Under the pieces are notes generated by a model. It worked only from the letters and a program-made list of their open reading frames with translations, did no database searches and had not been told where the DNA came from. This document shows positions 1-5,906 of a stretch of DNA of 8,983 bases, piece by piece. The stretch comes from Actinomycetes bacterium. Its GTDB lineage: Bacteria; Actinomycetota; Actinomycetes; Actinomycetales; Cellulomonadaceae. The translations under genes were made by a program, and so were the position numbers. The stretch's first letter is position 1. Each line of letters begins with the position of its first letter. The DNA is taken from positions 1-8,983 of the forward strand of contig JAJYTJ010000149.1 of the NCBI GenBank assembly GCA_021793115.1, given 5' to 3'.

Positions 1-367
1 CCCCGCGATCGCGGAACCATTCGGCGGCCCGCCGCAGCCGGGCGGTGTCGGGCCGGCCGCGAACCGGCTCGAACCGGCGCCAGTAGAACGGCAGCGTGGC
101 GGTGTTGAAGAGGTCCAGCCAGAGGTCAGCGAGGCGCTCGAGGTTCTCGTGCGCGCCACCGAAGACGTTGCGGCGGATCTCCCGCTCGCCGTTCGCCAGG
201 GGCACCAGGTCGAACCCGATGTTGCCGAACGCGAACTCGTGACGGCGCTGCGCGACCGTGACGTCCGTGTCCGCCAGCGGCCGGCCCGCGGCGTCACGCA
301 CCGTGACCACGGTGCGCGACGTGCGGTGCGCGTACCGGTCCGCGCGGGGGAGGACAACCTCGTGCAT
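1..367 (-). CDS. GH10 endo-1,4-beta-xylanase-like protein, N-terminal part only
   Basis: The first 122 residues are visible; the gene runs off the left edge. After a short N-terminal beta-rich stretch (about residues 15-45, with VTVRDAAGRPL) comes HEFAFGNIGFDL (43-54), the FG entry strand seen in GH10 enzymes. Then comes LFNTATLPFYWRRFEPVRG (86-104), which matches the GH10 pattern of an aromatic W followed by EP and G, and a helix ending AAEWFRDRG (114-122). In the family this is followed by the GHxLxWH strand and two catalytic glutamates, all outside the window. There is no signal peptide, so the enzyme is probably cytoplasmic and would act on imported xylo-oligosaccharides rather than polymeric xylan. 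The ATG at 367-365 is chosen because GAGGAG lies 6 bases upstream; an in-frame GTG three bases earlier is too close to that site. It follows the GH3 stop by 16 bases, so it is the last visible gene of the operon. GH10 membership is fairly sure; exact substrate is inference. Confidence 0.82.
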   Translation of the reverse strand, partial: MHEVVLPRADRYAHRTSRTVVTVRDAAGRPLADTDVTVAQRRHEFAFGNIGFDLVPLANGEREIRRNVFGGAHENLERLADLWLDLFNTATLPFYWRRFEPVRGRPDTARLRRAAEWFRDRG

Positions 368-373
368 CACGTG

Positions 374-379
374 CTCCTC
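374..379 (-). promoter_or_regulatory. Ribosome binding site of the GH10 gene
   Basis: GAGGAG on the minus strand lies 6 bases before the ATG at 367. It falls in the 16-base gap after the GH3 stop codon and decides the ATG over the GTG at 370. Confidence 0.6.
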
Positions 380-383
380 GATG

Positions 384-2654
384 TCAGGCGACCGGCGCGG
401 GCGCCACGATCGCGACCTCGGTCCACCGGGCGTCGGCCGTGGTGATCGGGTGGCGCGGGCCGGCCAGCACCGTGCCGGTCTCGGTCTCGCGCACCTCGCA
501 CGAGGGGCCCACCCAGAGCTGCACGGCGCCGGGCTCCACGGACCGCACCAGGTCCCGGCCGGAGAAGGCGAGCCGCGTGGTCGGCACCCGGAACCGCACC
601 TCGACCGACTCCCCGGCCGCGAGGTCGACGCGGGCGTACCCGACGAGCTGCGCCACCGGCCGCGTGATCGACGCCACCGGGTCGTGGGCGTAGAGCTGGA
701 CCACGTCCGCGCCCGCGCGGGCGCCGGTGTTGCTCACCCGCACCGCGGCCTCGAGCACGCCGTCGGTGGCGACCTCCGCCGCCACGACGAGGTCCTCGTG
801 GACGAACGTCGTGTACGACAGCCCGAAGCCGAACGGCCGGGCCGGCGCCGGGTCCAGGTTCGAGACCGACGACGCGCCGCCGAGCGTGGGGTGCAGGTAC
901 GAGTACGGCTGCGCACCGCCGGACCGCGGCAGGCTGACGGGCAGCCGACCTGACGGGTTGACGCGCCCGGTGAGCACGCCGGCGATCGCGGCGGCACCCT
1001 CCTCGCCGGGGAAGAACGCCTGGACCACCGCGGCGCACCTGTCCACGGCCCAGCCCATGGCGTACGGGCGCCCGGTGACGAGCACCAGGACGACCGGGGT
1101 CCCGGTGGCCAGCACGGCCTCGACGAGCGGTCGCTGCACACCCGGCAGGTCCAGGTCGTCGGTGTCGCAGCCCTCGCCGCAGGTGCCCCGGCCGAACAGG
1201 CCCGCCTGGTCGCCCACGACGACCACGGCGACGTCCGCCGCGGCGGCGGCCGCCACCGCCTCGTCGAACCCGGAACGGTCCGGGTCCTCGACACCGCACC
1301 CACGCGCGTAGCTGACGTCGGCGTGCTCCGACCTCAGGGCGGCGAGCACGGTCGGCACGTCGAGGCCCAGCTCGACGCCGGGGAAGTTCGCCAGCACGTG
1401 GTTGGTGAACGAGTAGCACCCGAACAGGGCCTGCGGCCGGTCCGCGTTGGGCCCGACGACCGCCACCCGCAGGCCCGGCGCGAGCGGCAGCGTGCCGTCG
1501 TTCGCCACCAGCACCACGCTCTCCTCCGCGAGCTGCGCCGCCAGCCGGCGGTGCTCCGTGGGGTCGAGCGGCCCCGGGTCGGCCGCAGGCTCGTCGAACC
1601 GTTCGTCGAGCAGGCCGAGCTCGGACTTCTGCGTCAGCACGCGTAGCGCGGCCTGGTCGACCAGCGACTCGTCGACCGCGCCGGTGCGCACCGCCTCGAC
1701 CAGCTCGAGGTAGGCGTTGCCCGTCGGCAGCTCGACGTCGATGCCCGCCGACAGCGCCTGGGCGGCGGCGTCCGCCAGGCCGTCGGCGACCCCGTGCAGC
1801 GTGGCGAGGAACGCCACCGCGAAGTAGTCGGCGACGACGACGCCCGTGAAGCCCCACCGCTCGCGCAGCGTCTGCGTCAGCAGCTCGTGGCTGGCGGCCA
1901 CCGGCAGCCCGTCGATCTCGGCGTAGGAGTTCATCACCGAGCGAGCGCCGCCGTCGAGCACGGCCATCTCGAACGGGGGGAGCAGCACGTCGGCCAGCTC
2001 GCGCGGGCCGGCGGACACGGGCGCGAGGTTGCGGCCGGCGCGTGACGCGGAGTAGCCGACGAAGTGCTTGAGCGTGGCCACGACGCCGGCGTCCTGCAGG
2101 CCCCGCACGTAGGACGTGCCGACCGTCCCGACGAGGTAAGGGTCCTCGCCGATGCACTCCTCGACCCGGCCCCAGCGGGCGTCGCGGACCACGTCCAGGA
2201 GCGGCGCGAGACCCTGGTGCACGCCCAGCGAGCGCATGGTGTCGCCGATGGCGCGCCCCATCCGCTGCACCAGCTCGGCGTCGAACGACGCACCCCACGA
2301 CAGCGGCGCGGGGAACGTCGTGGCCTGCCACGCCGACAGTCCGGTCAGGCACTCCTCGTGCACCATCGCGGGGATGCCGGGGCGGGTGTGCTCGACGAGC
2401 CATCGCTGGCGCTCCCGCAACGCCTGCGCCGCGGCCACCGGCTCCAGCGGCGTGGTGCCGTAGAACCGGGTGATCTGCCCCAGGCCGTGACGGGCGAACT
2501 CCTCGAACGGCGGGGTGTCCTGCTCCATCGCGTCCTGCATGGGGGCGACCTCGGCGCCACCGGCCGCGACCCAGACGCCGACCAGCTGGGCCAGCTTCTC
2601 CTCGAGCGACAGGCCGGCCAGCAGCTCGCGGGCGCGCTCCTCATGGTTCGTCAC
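384..2654 (-). CDS. GH3 beta-xylosidase/beta-glucosidase (BxlA-like), cytoplasmic
   Basis: This 756-residue protein is a full-length glycoside hydrolase family 3 enzyme that releases the non-reducing-end sugar from short beta-linked oligosaccharides. The N-terminal (alpha/beta)8 domain spans about 13-345. It contains the substrate-pocket motif KHFVGY (196-201), SVMNSYAEIDGLP (239-251) and GVVVADYFAV (271-280), where D276 is the expected nucleophile. The C-terminal alpha/beta sandwich spans about 375-615. It contains GEGCDTDDLDLPGVQ (493-507), in which E494 is a candidate acid/base, and PFGFGLSYTTF (607-617). A fibronectin-III-like domain follows at about 636-715. There is no signal peptide, which fits intracellular action after ABC import. 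The run KHFVGYSASRAGRNLAPVSA resembles the BxlA-type beta-xylosidases of Streptomyces as I remember them, so xylosidase is preferred over glucosidase, but sequence alone does not settle this. The start is GTG at 2654-2652, with a GAAAGG ribosome site 7 bases upstream. Neighbours are the GH10 gene (16 bases downstream) and a small broken ORF upstream. Confidence 0.9.
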   Translation of the reverse strand: MTNHEERARELLAGLSLEEKLAQLVGVWVAAGGAEVAPMQDAMEQDTPPFEEFARHGLGQITRFYGTTPLEPVAAAQALRERQRWLVEHTRPGIPAMVHEECLTGLSAWQATTFPAPLSWGASFDAELVQRMGRAIGDTMRSLGVHQGLAPLLDVVRDARWGRVEECIGEDPYLVGTVGTSYVRGLQDAGVVATLKHFVGYSASRAGRNLAPVSAGPRELADVLLPPFEMAVLDGGARSVMNSYAEIDGLPVAASHELLTQTLRERWGFTGVVVADYFAVAFLATLHGVADGLADAAAQALSAGIDVELPTGNAYLELVEAVRTGAVDESLVDQAALRVLTQKSELGLLDERFDEPAADPGPLDPTEHRRLAAQLAEESVVLVANDGTLPLAPGLRVAVVGPNADRPQALFGCYSFTNHVLANFPGVELGLDVPTVLAALRSEHADVSYARGCGVEDPDRSGFDEAVAAAAAADVAVVVVGDQAGLFGRGTCGEGCDTDDLDLPGVQRPLVEAVLATGTPVVLVLVTGRPYAMGWAVDRCAAVVQAFFPGEEGAAAIAGVLTGRVNPSGRLPVSLPRSGGAQPYSYLHPTLGGASSVSNLDPAPARPFGFGLSYTTFVHEDLVVAAEVATDGVLEAAVRVSNTGARAGADVVQLYAHDPVASITRPVAQLVGYARVDLAAGESVEVRFRVPTTRLAFSGRDLVRSVEPGAVQLWVGPSCEVRETETGTVLAGPRHPITTADARWTEVAIVAPAPVA

Positions 2655-2657
2655 AGA

Positions 2658-2950
2658 TCAGCCTTTCGTGCCACGGGCGCCGGGGTACCGGTCCCCGACG
2701 TGGTTATCGGTGATGACGACGTGCACGTCGTCAGGGCGAACGCCCTCGGCCTCGAGGTCGCCGGCGAGCGCCTGGAACGCCGCGTCCGGCTCGGCGATGC
2801 ACCCGCCATGCGTCGCCTGCATCCGCCCGTCGATCGGGTCGCGGCGTTCCTCGCCACGGTAGTGCCGGGCGGCGACGTCGCCGGCCACCGGCACGGGACG
2901 GACGACGCAGGACCGGTCCGGGTGGCGTTCTCGTGGGTCACGAGCGGCAT
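2658..2950 (-). pseudogene. Small unidentified ORF, apparently frameshifted
   Basis: This is the only stretch of about 300 bases between the recognised genes. An ATG at 2950 has a good ribosome site (AGGGGG, 8 bases upstream) right after the SDR stop. Its frame begins MPLVTHENATRTGPAS, then turns into an S/T/R/P-rich run typical of a wrong frame. Another frame, ending with TGA at 2658, carries protein-like sequence from about 2905 onward: VRPVPVAGDVAARHYRGEE, then GGCIAEPDAAFQALAGDL, then EAEGVRPDDVHVVITDNHVG. That frame has no well-placed start of its own; an internal GTG near 2891 lacks a ribosome site. The simplest reading is one protein of about 98 residues with a one-base indel or sequencing error near 2900. 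I do not recognise the family. The ALxxxLExxGxxxDDV stretch distantly recalls RidA/YjgF proteins, too weakly to name it. The alternative is a genuine protein of about 78 residues starting at the internal GTG. Confidence 0.42.
2662..2667 (-). promoter_or_regulatory. Ribosome binding site of the GH3 gene
   Basis: GAAAGG on the minus strand lies 7 bases before the GTG start at 2654 and supports that non-ATG start. The stop codon of the preceding small ORF (2658-2660) falls between this site and the start, so the two could be translationally coupled. Confidence 0.5.
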
Positions 2951-2962
2951 GGTGCTCGCCCC

Positions 2963-3706
2963 CTAGACCTGGCTCATGCCGCCGTCGACCACCAGCTCGG
3001 CGCCGGCGACGAAGCTCGACTCGTCGGACGCCAGGAACAGCACCGCGGCGGCGATCTCCCGGGGGTCCGCGATGCGACCCACCGGGATCTGGGCGGCCAC
3101 CTGGGCGATGACGCCGGCGTCGTCCTGGAAGAAGTCCGAGAAGCCGGCGGTGCCCGTGGGGCCGGGGCTGATCGCGTTGGCTCGGATGTGCCGCTCGCGC
3201 AGCTCCGCGGTCAACGTGCGGGCCAGCGAGCGCACGGCCGCCTTCGTCGCGTTGTAGACCGCGTGGCCGGGGCCGCCGTTGCCGCCCGCGATGGAGGACG
3301 TCAGGACGATCGTGCCGCCGTCGCGCATGAGGGGGACGAGGGCCTTCGTCGTGAAGAACGCGCCGCGGAAGTTGAGGTCGCTCACGCGGTCGAACTGCTC
3401 GGCCGTGGTGTCGACGACCGCCGTGGCGACGACGTCCCGGCCCGCGTTGACGAACACGGTGTCCACCGGACGCCCCAGCGCTCGCAGCTGGTCCGCGAGC
3501 GCGTCGAGGTCCGCGATGTCGGCCGCGTCGGCCCGGGCGGCGATCGCGTGCGGCCCCAGCGCCGCCACGGTCTCGTCGAGCTCGTCCTGGAACGGCGAGA
3601 CGACGACCACGTCCGCCCCCTCGGCGACGAACCGTGCCGCGGTCGCCCGCCCGATGCCCGCGGTGCCCGCCGTCACCACGGCGAGCCTGCCCTCGAGCTG
3701 TCCCAT
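2963..3706 (-). CDS. Short-chain dehydrogenase/reductase (SDR), FabG-like fold
   Basis: The 247-residue length is typical for a classical SDR, a soluble NAD(P)-dependent oxidoreductase acting on an alcohol or carbonyl. Visible elements are the nucleotide-binding turn VTAGTAGIGRA (11-21), NAG (87-89), N112, catalytic S138 in LTSSIAG, the Y151-NAT-K155 active-site pair, the SPGP loop (180-183) and the C-terminal VVDGGMSQV. Two points are odd. The usual TGxxxGxG has alanine at residue 13. After the second beta strand, where related proteins often carry an arginine for NADP (GR or GRR), this one reads SPFQDELDE (37-45), so NAD use is possible. The ATG at 3706-3704 overlaps the stop of the upstream oxidoreductase (ATGA), with AGGAGG 4 bases upstream. 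Its place beside a Gfo/Idh enzyme, a sugar transporter and xylan hydrolases suggests a sugar or polyol substrate. The substrate cannot be read from the sequence. Confidence 0.9.
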   Translation of the reverse strand: MGQLEGRLAVVTAGTAGIGRATAARFVAEGADVVVVSPFQDELDETVAALGPHAIAARADAADIADLDALADQLRALGRPVDTVFVNAGRDVVATAVVDTTAEQFDRVSDLNFRGAFFTTKALVPLMRDGGTIVLTSSIAGGNGGPGHAVYNATKAAVRSLARTLTAELRERHIRANAISPGPTGTAGFSDFFQDDAGVIAQVAAQIPVGRIADPREIAAAVLFLASDESSFVAGAELVVDGGMSQV

Positions 3707-4692
3707 CAGTCCTCCTCACCCGGGTAGCGCACGCCGGTCTGGCGGCGTGCCTCGTCGAGCACCTCGAGCACGCCCAGGCTCGCGGCCAGCGGCATGTCGA
3801 CGCTGTCGGTCGCCCCGGCGAGCAGGCACGACTCCACCTCGGCGACCTCGAGGCCGTACCCGTTGCCGGGCGGCAGCGGGTGGCGTTCGGTCCGTCCCCC
3901 CGCGGCGGTGGCGACGGTGATCTCCTCGGTGCGGAAGATCGGGCCGGCGGCCTCGATCCAGCCCTCGGTGCCGACGACGGTCGCCGTCGACCCTGCCTCG
4001 CTCACCGCCGAGCAGGTGAGCTGGGCGATGCGGGCGTCGCCGTAGGTCCACAGCATCGAGTCAGCCGCGTCGACACCGGTGGGTGCCAGGGTGGCGCGGG
4101 CGGTCACGGCGTCCGGGCGCCCCAGGAGCTGCCACGCCAGCGCGGCGGGGTAGACGCCCAGGTCCAGCAACGCCCCACCACCCACCTCGGGGTCGAAGAG
4201 CCGGGCGCGGGGGTGGTACTCGAACGCATGGGAGAGGTCGATGCGGACGGCCCGGACCTCGCCGATCTCGCCGGAGGCGACGATCTGAAGGATCCGGCGC
4301 ACGGCAGGGGAGAGCCGCGTCCACATCCCTTCGAGGCACAGCAGGTCCCGCCCCGCCGCCTCGTCGGCGATCTCCCGGCCCTGGCGCGCGTTGAGCGCGA
4401 GCGGCTTCTCGACGAGGACCGGCTTGCCGGCCCGCAGCGCCGTGAGTGCCGCCGCGTGATGCTGGGCATGCGTGGTAGCGACGTACACGACGTCGACGGC
4501 CGGGTCGGCGACGAGCTCGTCGTACGAGCCGTAGGCCCGTGCCGCCCCCAACCCGTCGGCGAGGCGGAGGGCGCGCGGCAGGTCGCGCGAGGCGACGGCC
4601 GCCACCACGCTCCCGGGCGATGCCGCGATGTCGGCCCCGACGGTCGCGGCGATGCCGCCGGCGCCGAGGATGCCCCACCGGGCCGGCCTCAC
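3706..4692 (-). CDS. Gfo/Idh/MocA-family NAD(P)-dependent oxidoreductase
   Basis: This 328-residue protein is near the usual family length of 320-350. The N-terminal Rossmann domain (about 1-120) has WGILGAGGIA (6-15), THAQHH (74-79) and VEKPLALN (94-101), in which K96 is the conserved catalytic lysine. The C-terminal alpha/beta domain carries LCLEGMWTRLSPAV (118-131) and GGGALLDLGVYP (171-182). The EGMWTR and LLDLGVYP signatures place it with the dihydrodiol dehydrogenase / NADP-xylose dehydrogenase branch rather than the inositol dehydrogenase branch. This makes sugar oxidation, possibly of xylose, a reasonable but unproven guess. The start is GTG at 4692-4690, overlapping the permease stop as GTGA. 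The frame stays open far upstream through the permease gene, but only this start gives a normal Rossmann N-terminus (VRPARWGILG). The stop overlaps the ATG of the SDR. The protein is cytoplasmic. Confidence 0.88.
   Translation of the reverse strand: MRPARWGILGAGGIAATVGADIAASPGSVVAAVASRDLPRALRLADGLGAARAYGSYDELVADPAVDVVYVATTHAQHHAAALTALRAGKPVLVEKPLALNARQGREIADEAAGRDLLCLEGMWTRLSPAVRRILQIVASGEIGEVRAVRIDLSHAFEYHPRARLFDPEVGGGALLDLGVYPAALAWQLLGRPDAVTARATLAPTGVDAADSMLWTYGDARIAQLTCSAVSEAGSTATVVGTEGWIEAAGPIFRTEEITVATAAGGRTERHPLPPGNGYGLEVAEVESCLLAGATDSVDMPLAASLGVLEVLDEARRQTGVRYPGEED
3711..3716 (-). promoter_or_regulatory. Ribosome binding site of the SDR gene
   Basis: A strong AGGAGG on the minus strand lies 4 bases before the ATG at 3706, inside the last codons of the upstream gene. 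With the ATGA overlap it indicates translational coupling of the two oxidoreductases. Confidence 0.6.
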
Positions 4693-5477
4693 TTGAGCGC
4701 CCCGGCTGCGAGACCCCGCTCGAAGTACTTCTGCAGCAGCAGGTAGGCGAGGATCTCGGGCACCGCGGTGATGACCGCGGCCGCGAGCACACCCGTCTGG
4801 TCGTTCGTGTACTGGCTGATGAAGAACGACGGCAGCAACGTGACCACCTGCTTGCTCGGGTCGTTGAGCATGAGCATCGGCAGCAGGTAGGCGTTCCACG
4901 AGTTGATGAGGGTCAGCACCACGATCGCCGCCGCGATCGGCCGGGTCAGCGGCAGCACGATGTGCCAGAAGACCTGGACGATGTTGGCACCGTCGACGCG
5001 GCCCGCCTCCATGAGCTCCGTGGGGATGCCGTCGAAGAAGTTGCGCGCCAGCAGCACGGTGAACGGCACCTGGAGCGCGGCCAAGGGGAGGACCACGGCG
5101 ATGAGCTGGTTGTACATGTTGAACGTCGAGGCGGTGACGAACAGAGGGGTCAGCAGCACGGCCTCCGGCATCGTCAGCGCCGCAAGGATCACCCAGAACC
5201 AGATCTCCTTGCCGGCGATGCGCAGCTTGGAGAACCCGAAGGCCGCCAGCATGGTGCACACGTAGACCAGGAGGATGTCCGACACCGAGATGAGTGCGCT
5301 GTTGCGGAAGTAGGTTCCCACGACGCCCGTGCCGAAGACGGCCTTGTAGTTGCCGATCCCGCGGCCGGCGAGCGAGCCCTGCACCGCTGCGACGAGCGGC
5401 AACAGGTAGGGCACCGCGATGAGGGTCGCCACCACCTGGAGGACGCACCGCGTGCTGATGCGACGTGCTTCGAACAC
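4689..5477 (-). CDS. Sugar ABC transporter permease, MalG/CUT1 type (BxlG-like)
   Basis: This 262-residue integral membrane protein is a carbohydrate-uptake ABC permease, binding-protein-dependent inner-membrane family. Hydrophobic segments are visible at about 12-32, 61-83, 92-114, 124-145, 181-201 and 228-249, the usual six. The EAA loop that docks on the ATPase is EAGRVDGANIVQVFWHIVLP (157-176). The C-terminus FERGLAAGALK matches the usual MalG-type ending. The start is GTG at 5477-5475 with a strong GGAGG upstream; the N-terminus is short for the family but begins sensibly just before the first membrane helix. It lies 6 bases after the stop of the MalF-type remnant and overlaps the next gene by GTGA. 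No ATPase gene is present, which is normal for CUT1 systems that share one MsiK-like ATPase. With its partner permease truncated and no binding protein nearby, the transporter may not work. The xylo-oligosaccharide substrate is inferred from the neighbours. Confidence 0.9.
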   Translation of the reverse strand: MFEARRISTRCVLQVVATLIAVPYLLPLVAAVQGSLAGRGIGNYKAVFGTGVVGTYFRNSALISVSDILLVYVCTMLAAFGFSKLRIAGKEIWFWVILAALTMPEAVLLTPLFVTASTFNMYNQLIAVVLPLAALQVPFTVLLARNFFDGIPTELMEAGRVDGANIVQVFWHIVLPLTRPIAAAIVVLTLINSWNAYLLPMLMLNDPSKQVVTLLPSFFISQYTNDQTGVLAAAVITAVPEILAYLLLQKYFERGLAAGALK

Positions 5478-5483
5478 GACCGG

Positions 5484-5813
5484 TCACCTCCCTTGCGTGC
5501 GACGGTTGTTGATGCTCATGACGACACCGCCGGCGATGGCCAGCACGAGCAGGGCCACCGAGATCGCGGCCGCGTAGCCGAAGTGCTTGTTCTGCACCAT
5601 CTGCTGATAGATGTACGTGCCGAGGAACTCGGTCGCATGGTTGGGCCCGCCCTTGGTGACGAGGTACGGGACGTCGAACGTCTTGAGGGCGCCGATGAGC
5701 CCGAGGACGGCGAGCGCCACCGTGGTGCCCCGGCACATGGGCCAGACGATGGTCCACAGAGTCCGCACGTTGCCGGCGCCGTCGATGCGCGCGGCCTCGA
5801 GGATCTCGGGGCG
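5484..5813 (-). pseudogene. MalF-type sugar ABC permease, C-terminal remnant (BxlF-like)
   Basis: About 108 codons of a carbohydrate ABC permease remain. They begin at the EAA loop (PEILEAARIDGAGNVRTLW, codons from 5810), continue through a membrane helix (VALAVLGLIGALK), the FDVPYLVTKGGPNH loop that marks MalF/UgpA-type permeases, and YIYQQMVQNKHFGYAAAISV, and end in a last helix. A complete family member has about 290-330 residues and six helices; here roughly the first 200 residues and about four helices are gone. Upstream in the same frame the sequence loses resemblance (R-rich) and meets a TGA at 5882-5880, with no ATG or GTG between that stop and the GTG at 5768. Translation from that GTG would give only 94 residues without the front half of the EAA loop. 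I therefore call it a deleted gene, not a short one. An assembly join would look the same. Confidence 0.85.
5487..5493 (-). promoter_or_regulatory. Ribosome binding site of the MalG-type permease
   Basis: The minus strand reads AGGGAGG here, 9 bases before the GTG at 5477. It merges into the TGA stop of the upstream permease remnant at 5486-5484, so the two genes are coupled. It supports the GTG start. Confidence 0.65.
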
Positions 5814-5870
5814 CCGGCGGGCGTCACGCGCTCTTCGGCGACCGGCGTCGGCGCATCGCCGCCACCATGT
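5814..5870. other. Junction between truncated permease and GTPase promoter region
   Basis: This short segment separates the last recognisable permease codon from the putative promoter of the plus-strand GTPase genes. No frame in it gives a recognisable protein on either strand. One or both sides of the break that removed the 5' part of the sugar operon must lie here or at its edges. No inverted repeat, direct repeat or transposase fragment is visible that would explain the event. Confidence 0.5.
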
Positions 5871-5900
5871 TTGGCCTGATCAGGCATGGGCCCCGACAAT
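5871..5900 (+). promoter_or_regulatory. Putative promoter of the dynamin-like gene pair
   Basis: TTGGCC (5871-5876) could be a -35 element and GACAAT (5895-5900) a -10 element, 18 bases apart. The predicted transcription start, 6 to 7 bases past the -10, falls on the GTG at 5907, which would make the mRNA leaderless. This is a consensus-style reading by eye of a short stretch, so confidence is low. Confidence 0.33.
5874..5885. repeat. Perfect 12-bp palindrome GCCTGATCAGGC
   Basis: An uninterrupted inverted repeat lies in the spacer between the putative -35 and -10 elements, the position of a repressor operator. It matches no operator I recognise (it is not the usual LacI-family CG-centred site). 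The symmetry does not extend into the flanks. Confidence 0.4.
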
Positions 5901-5906
5901 GAGCCC

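Noticed and set aside
367..2403. A long minus-strand open frame of 678 codons across the GH3 gene
   Set aside because: It is a shadow of the GH3 frame, rich in R, G, A and P with no recognisable motif, while the overlapping frame gives a full GH3 enzyme.
2651..2962. A terminator or internal promoter between the SDR and GH3 genes
   Set aside because: I found no GC hairpin followed by a T run and no convincing -35/-10 pair on the minus strand in this gap.
4693..5757. In-frame upstream extension of the Gfo/Idh gene to 5757, a 683-codon open frame
   Set aside because: The added part lies over the permease genes in another frame, is low-complexity, and the Rossmann domain begins normally at the GTG at 4692.
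5858..5869. GCCGCCACCATG, an exact eukaryotic Kozak start context on the plus strand
   Set aside because: It opens only an 11-codon frame. In such GC-rich bacterial DNA a chance match is likelier than any function or vector contamination, and no other vector-like sequence is nearby.
4539..5879. A 446-codon plus-strand open frame opposite the transporter genes
   Set aside because: It has shadow composition (R, H, D and E-rich without any domain) and lies opposite clear membrane proteins.
5814..5887. A minus-strand frame opening with ATG at 5887 (MPDQAKHGGGD, then VAEERVTPAGAP) that could be a surviving N-terminus of the truncated permease
   Set aside because: It overlaps the promoter of the opposite gene, has no ribosome site, and its first ten codons have unusually many A/T third positions. 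It joins the permease remnant out of frame, and no permease-specific residue is present in it.
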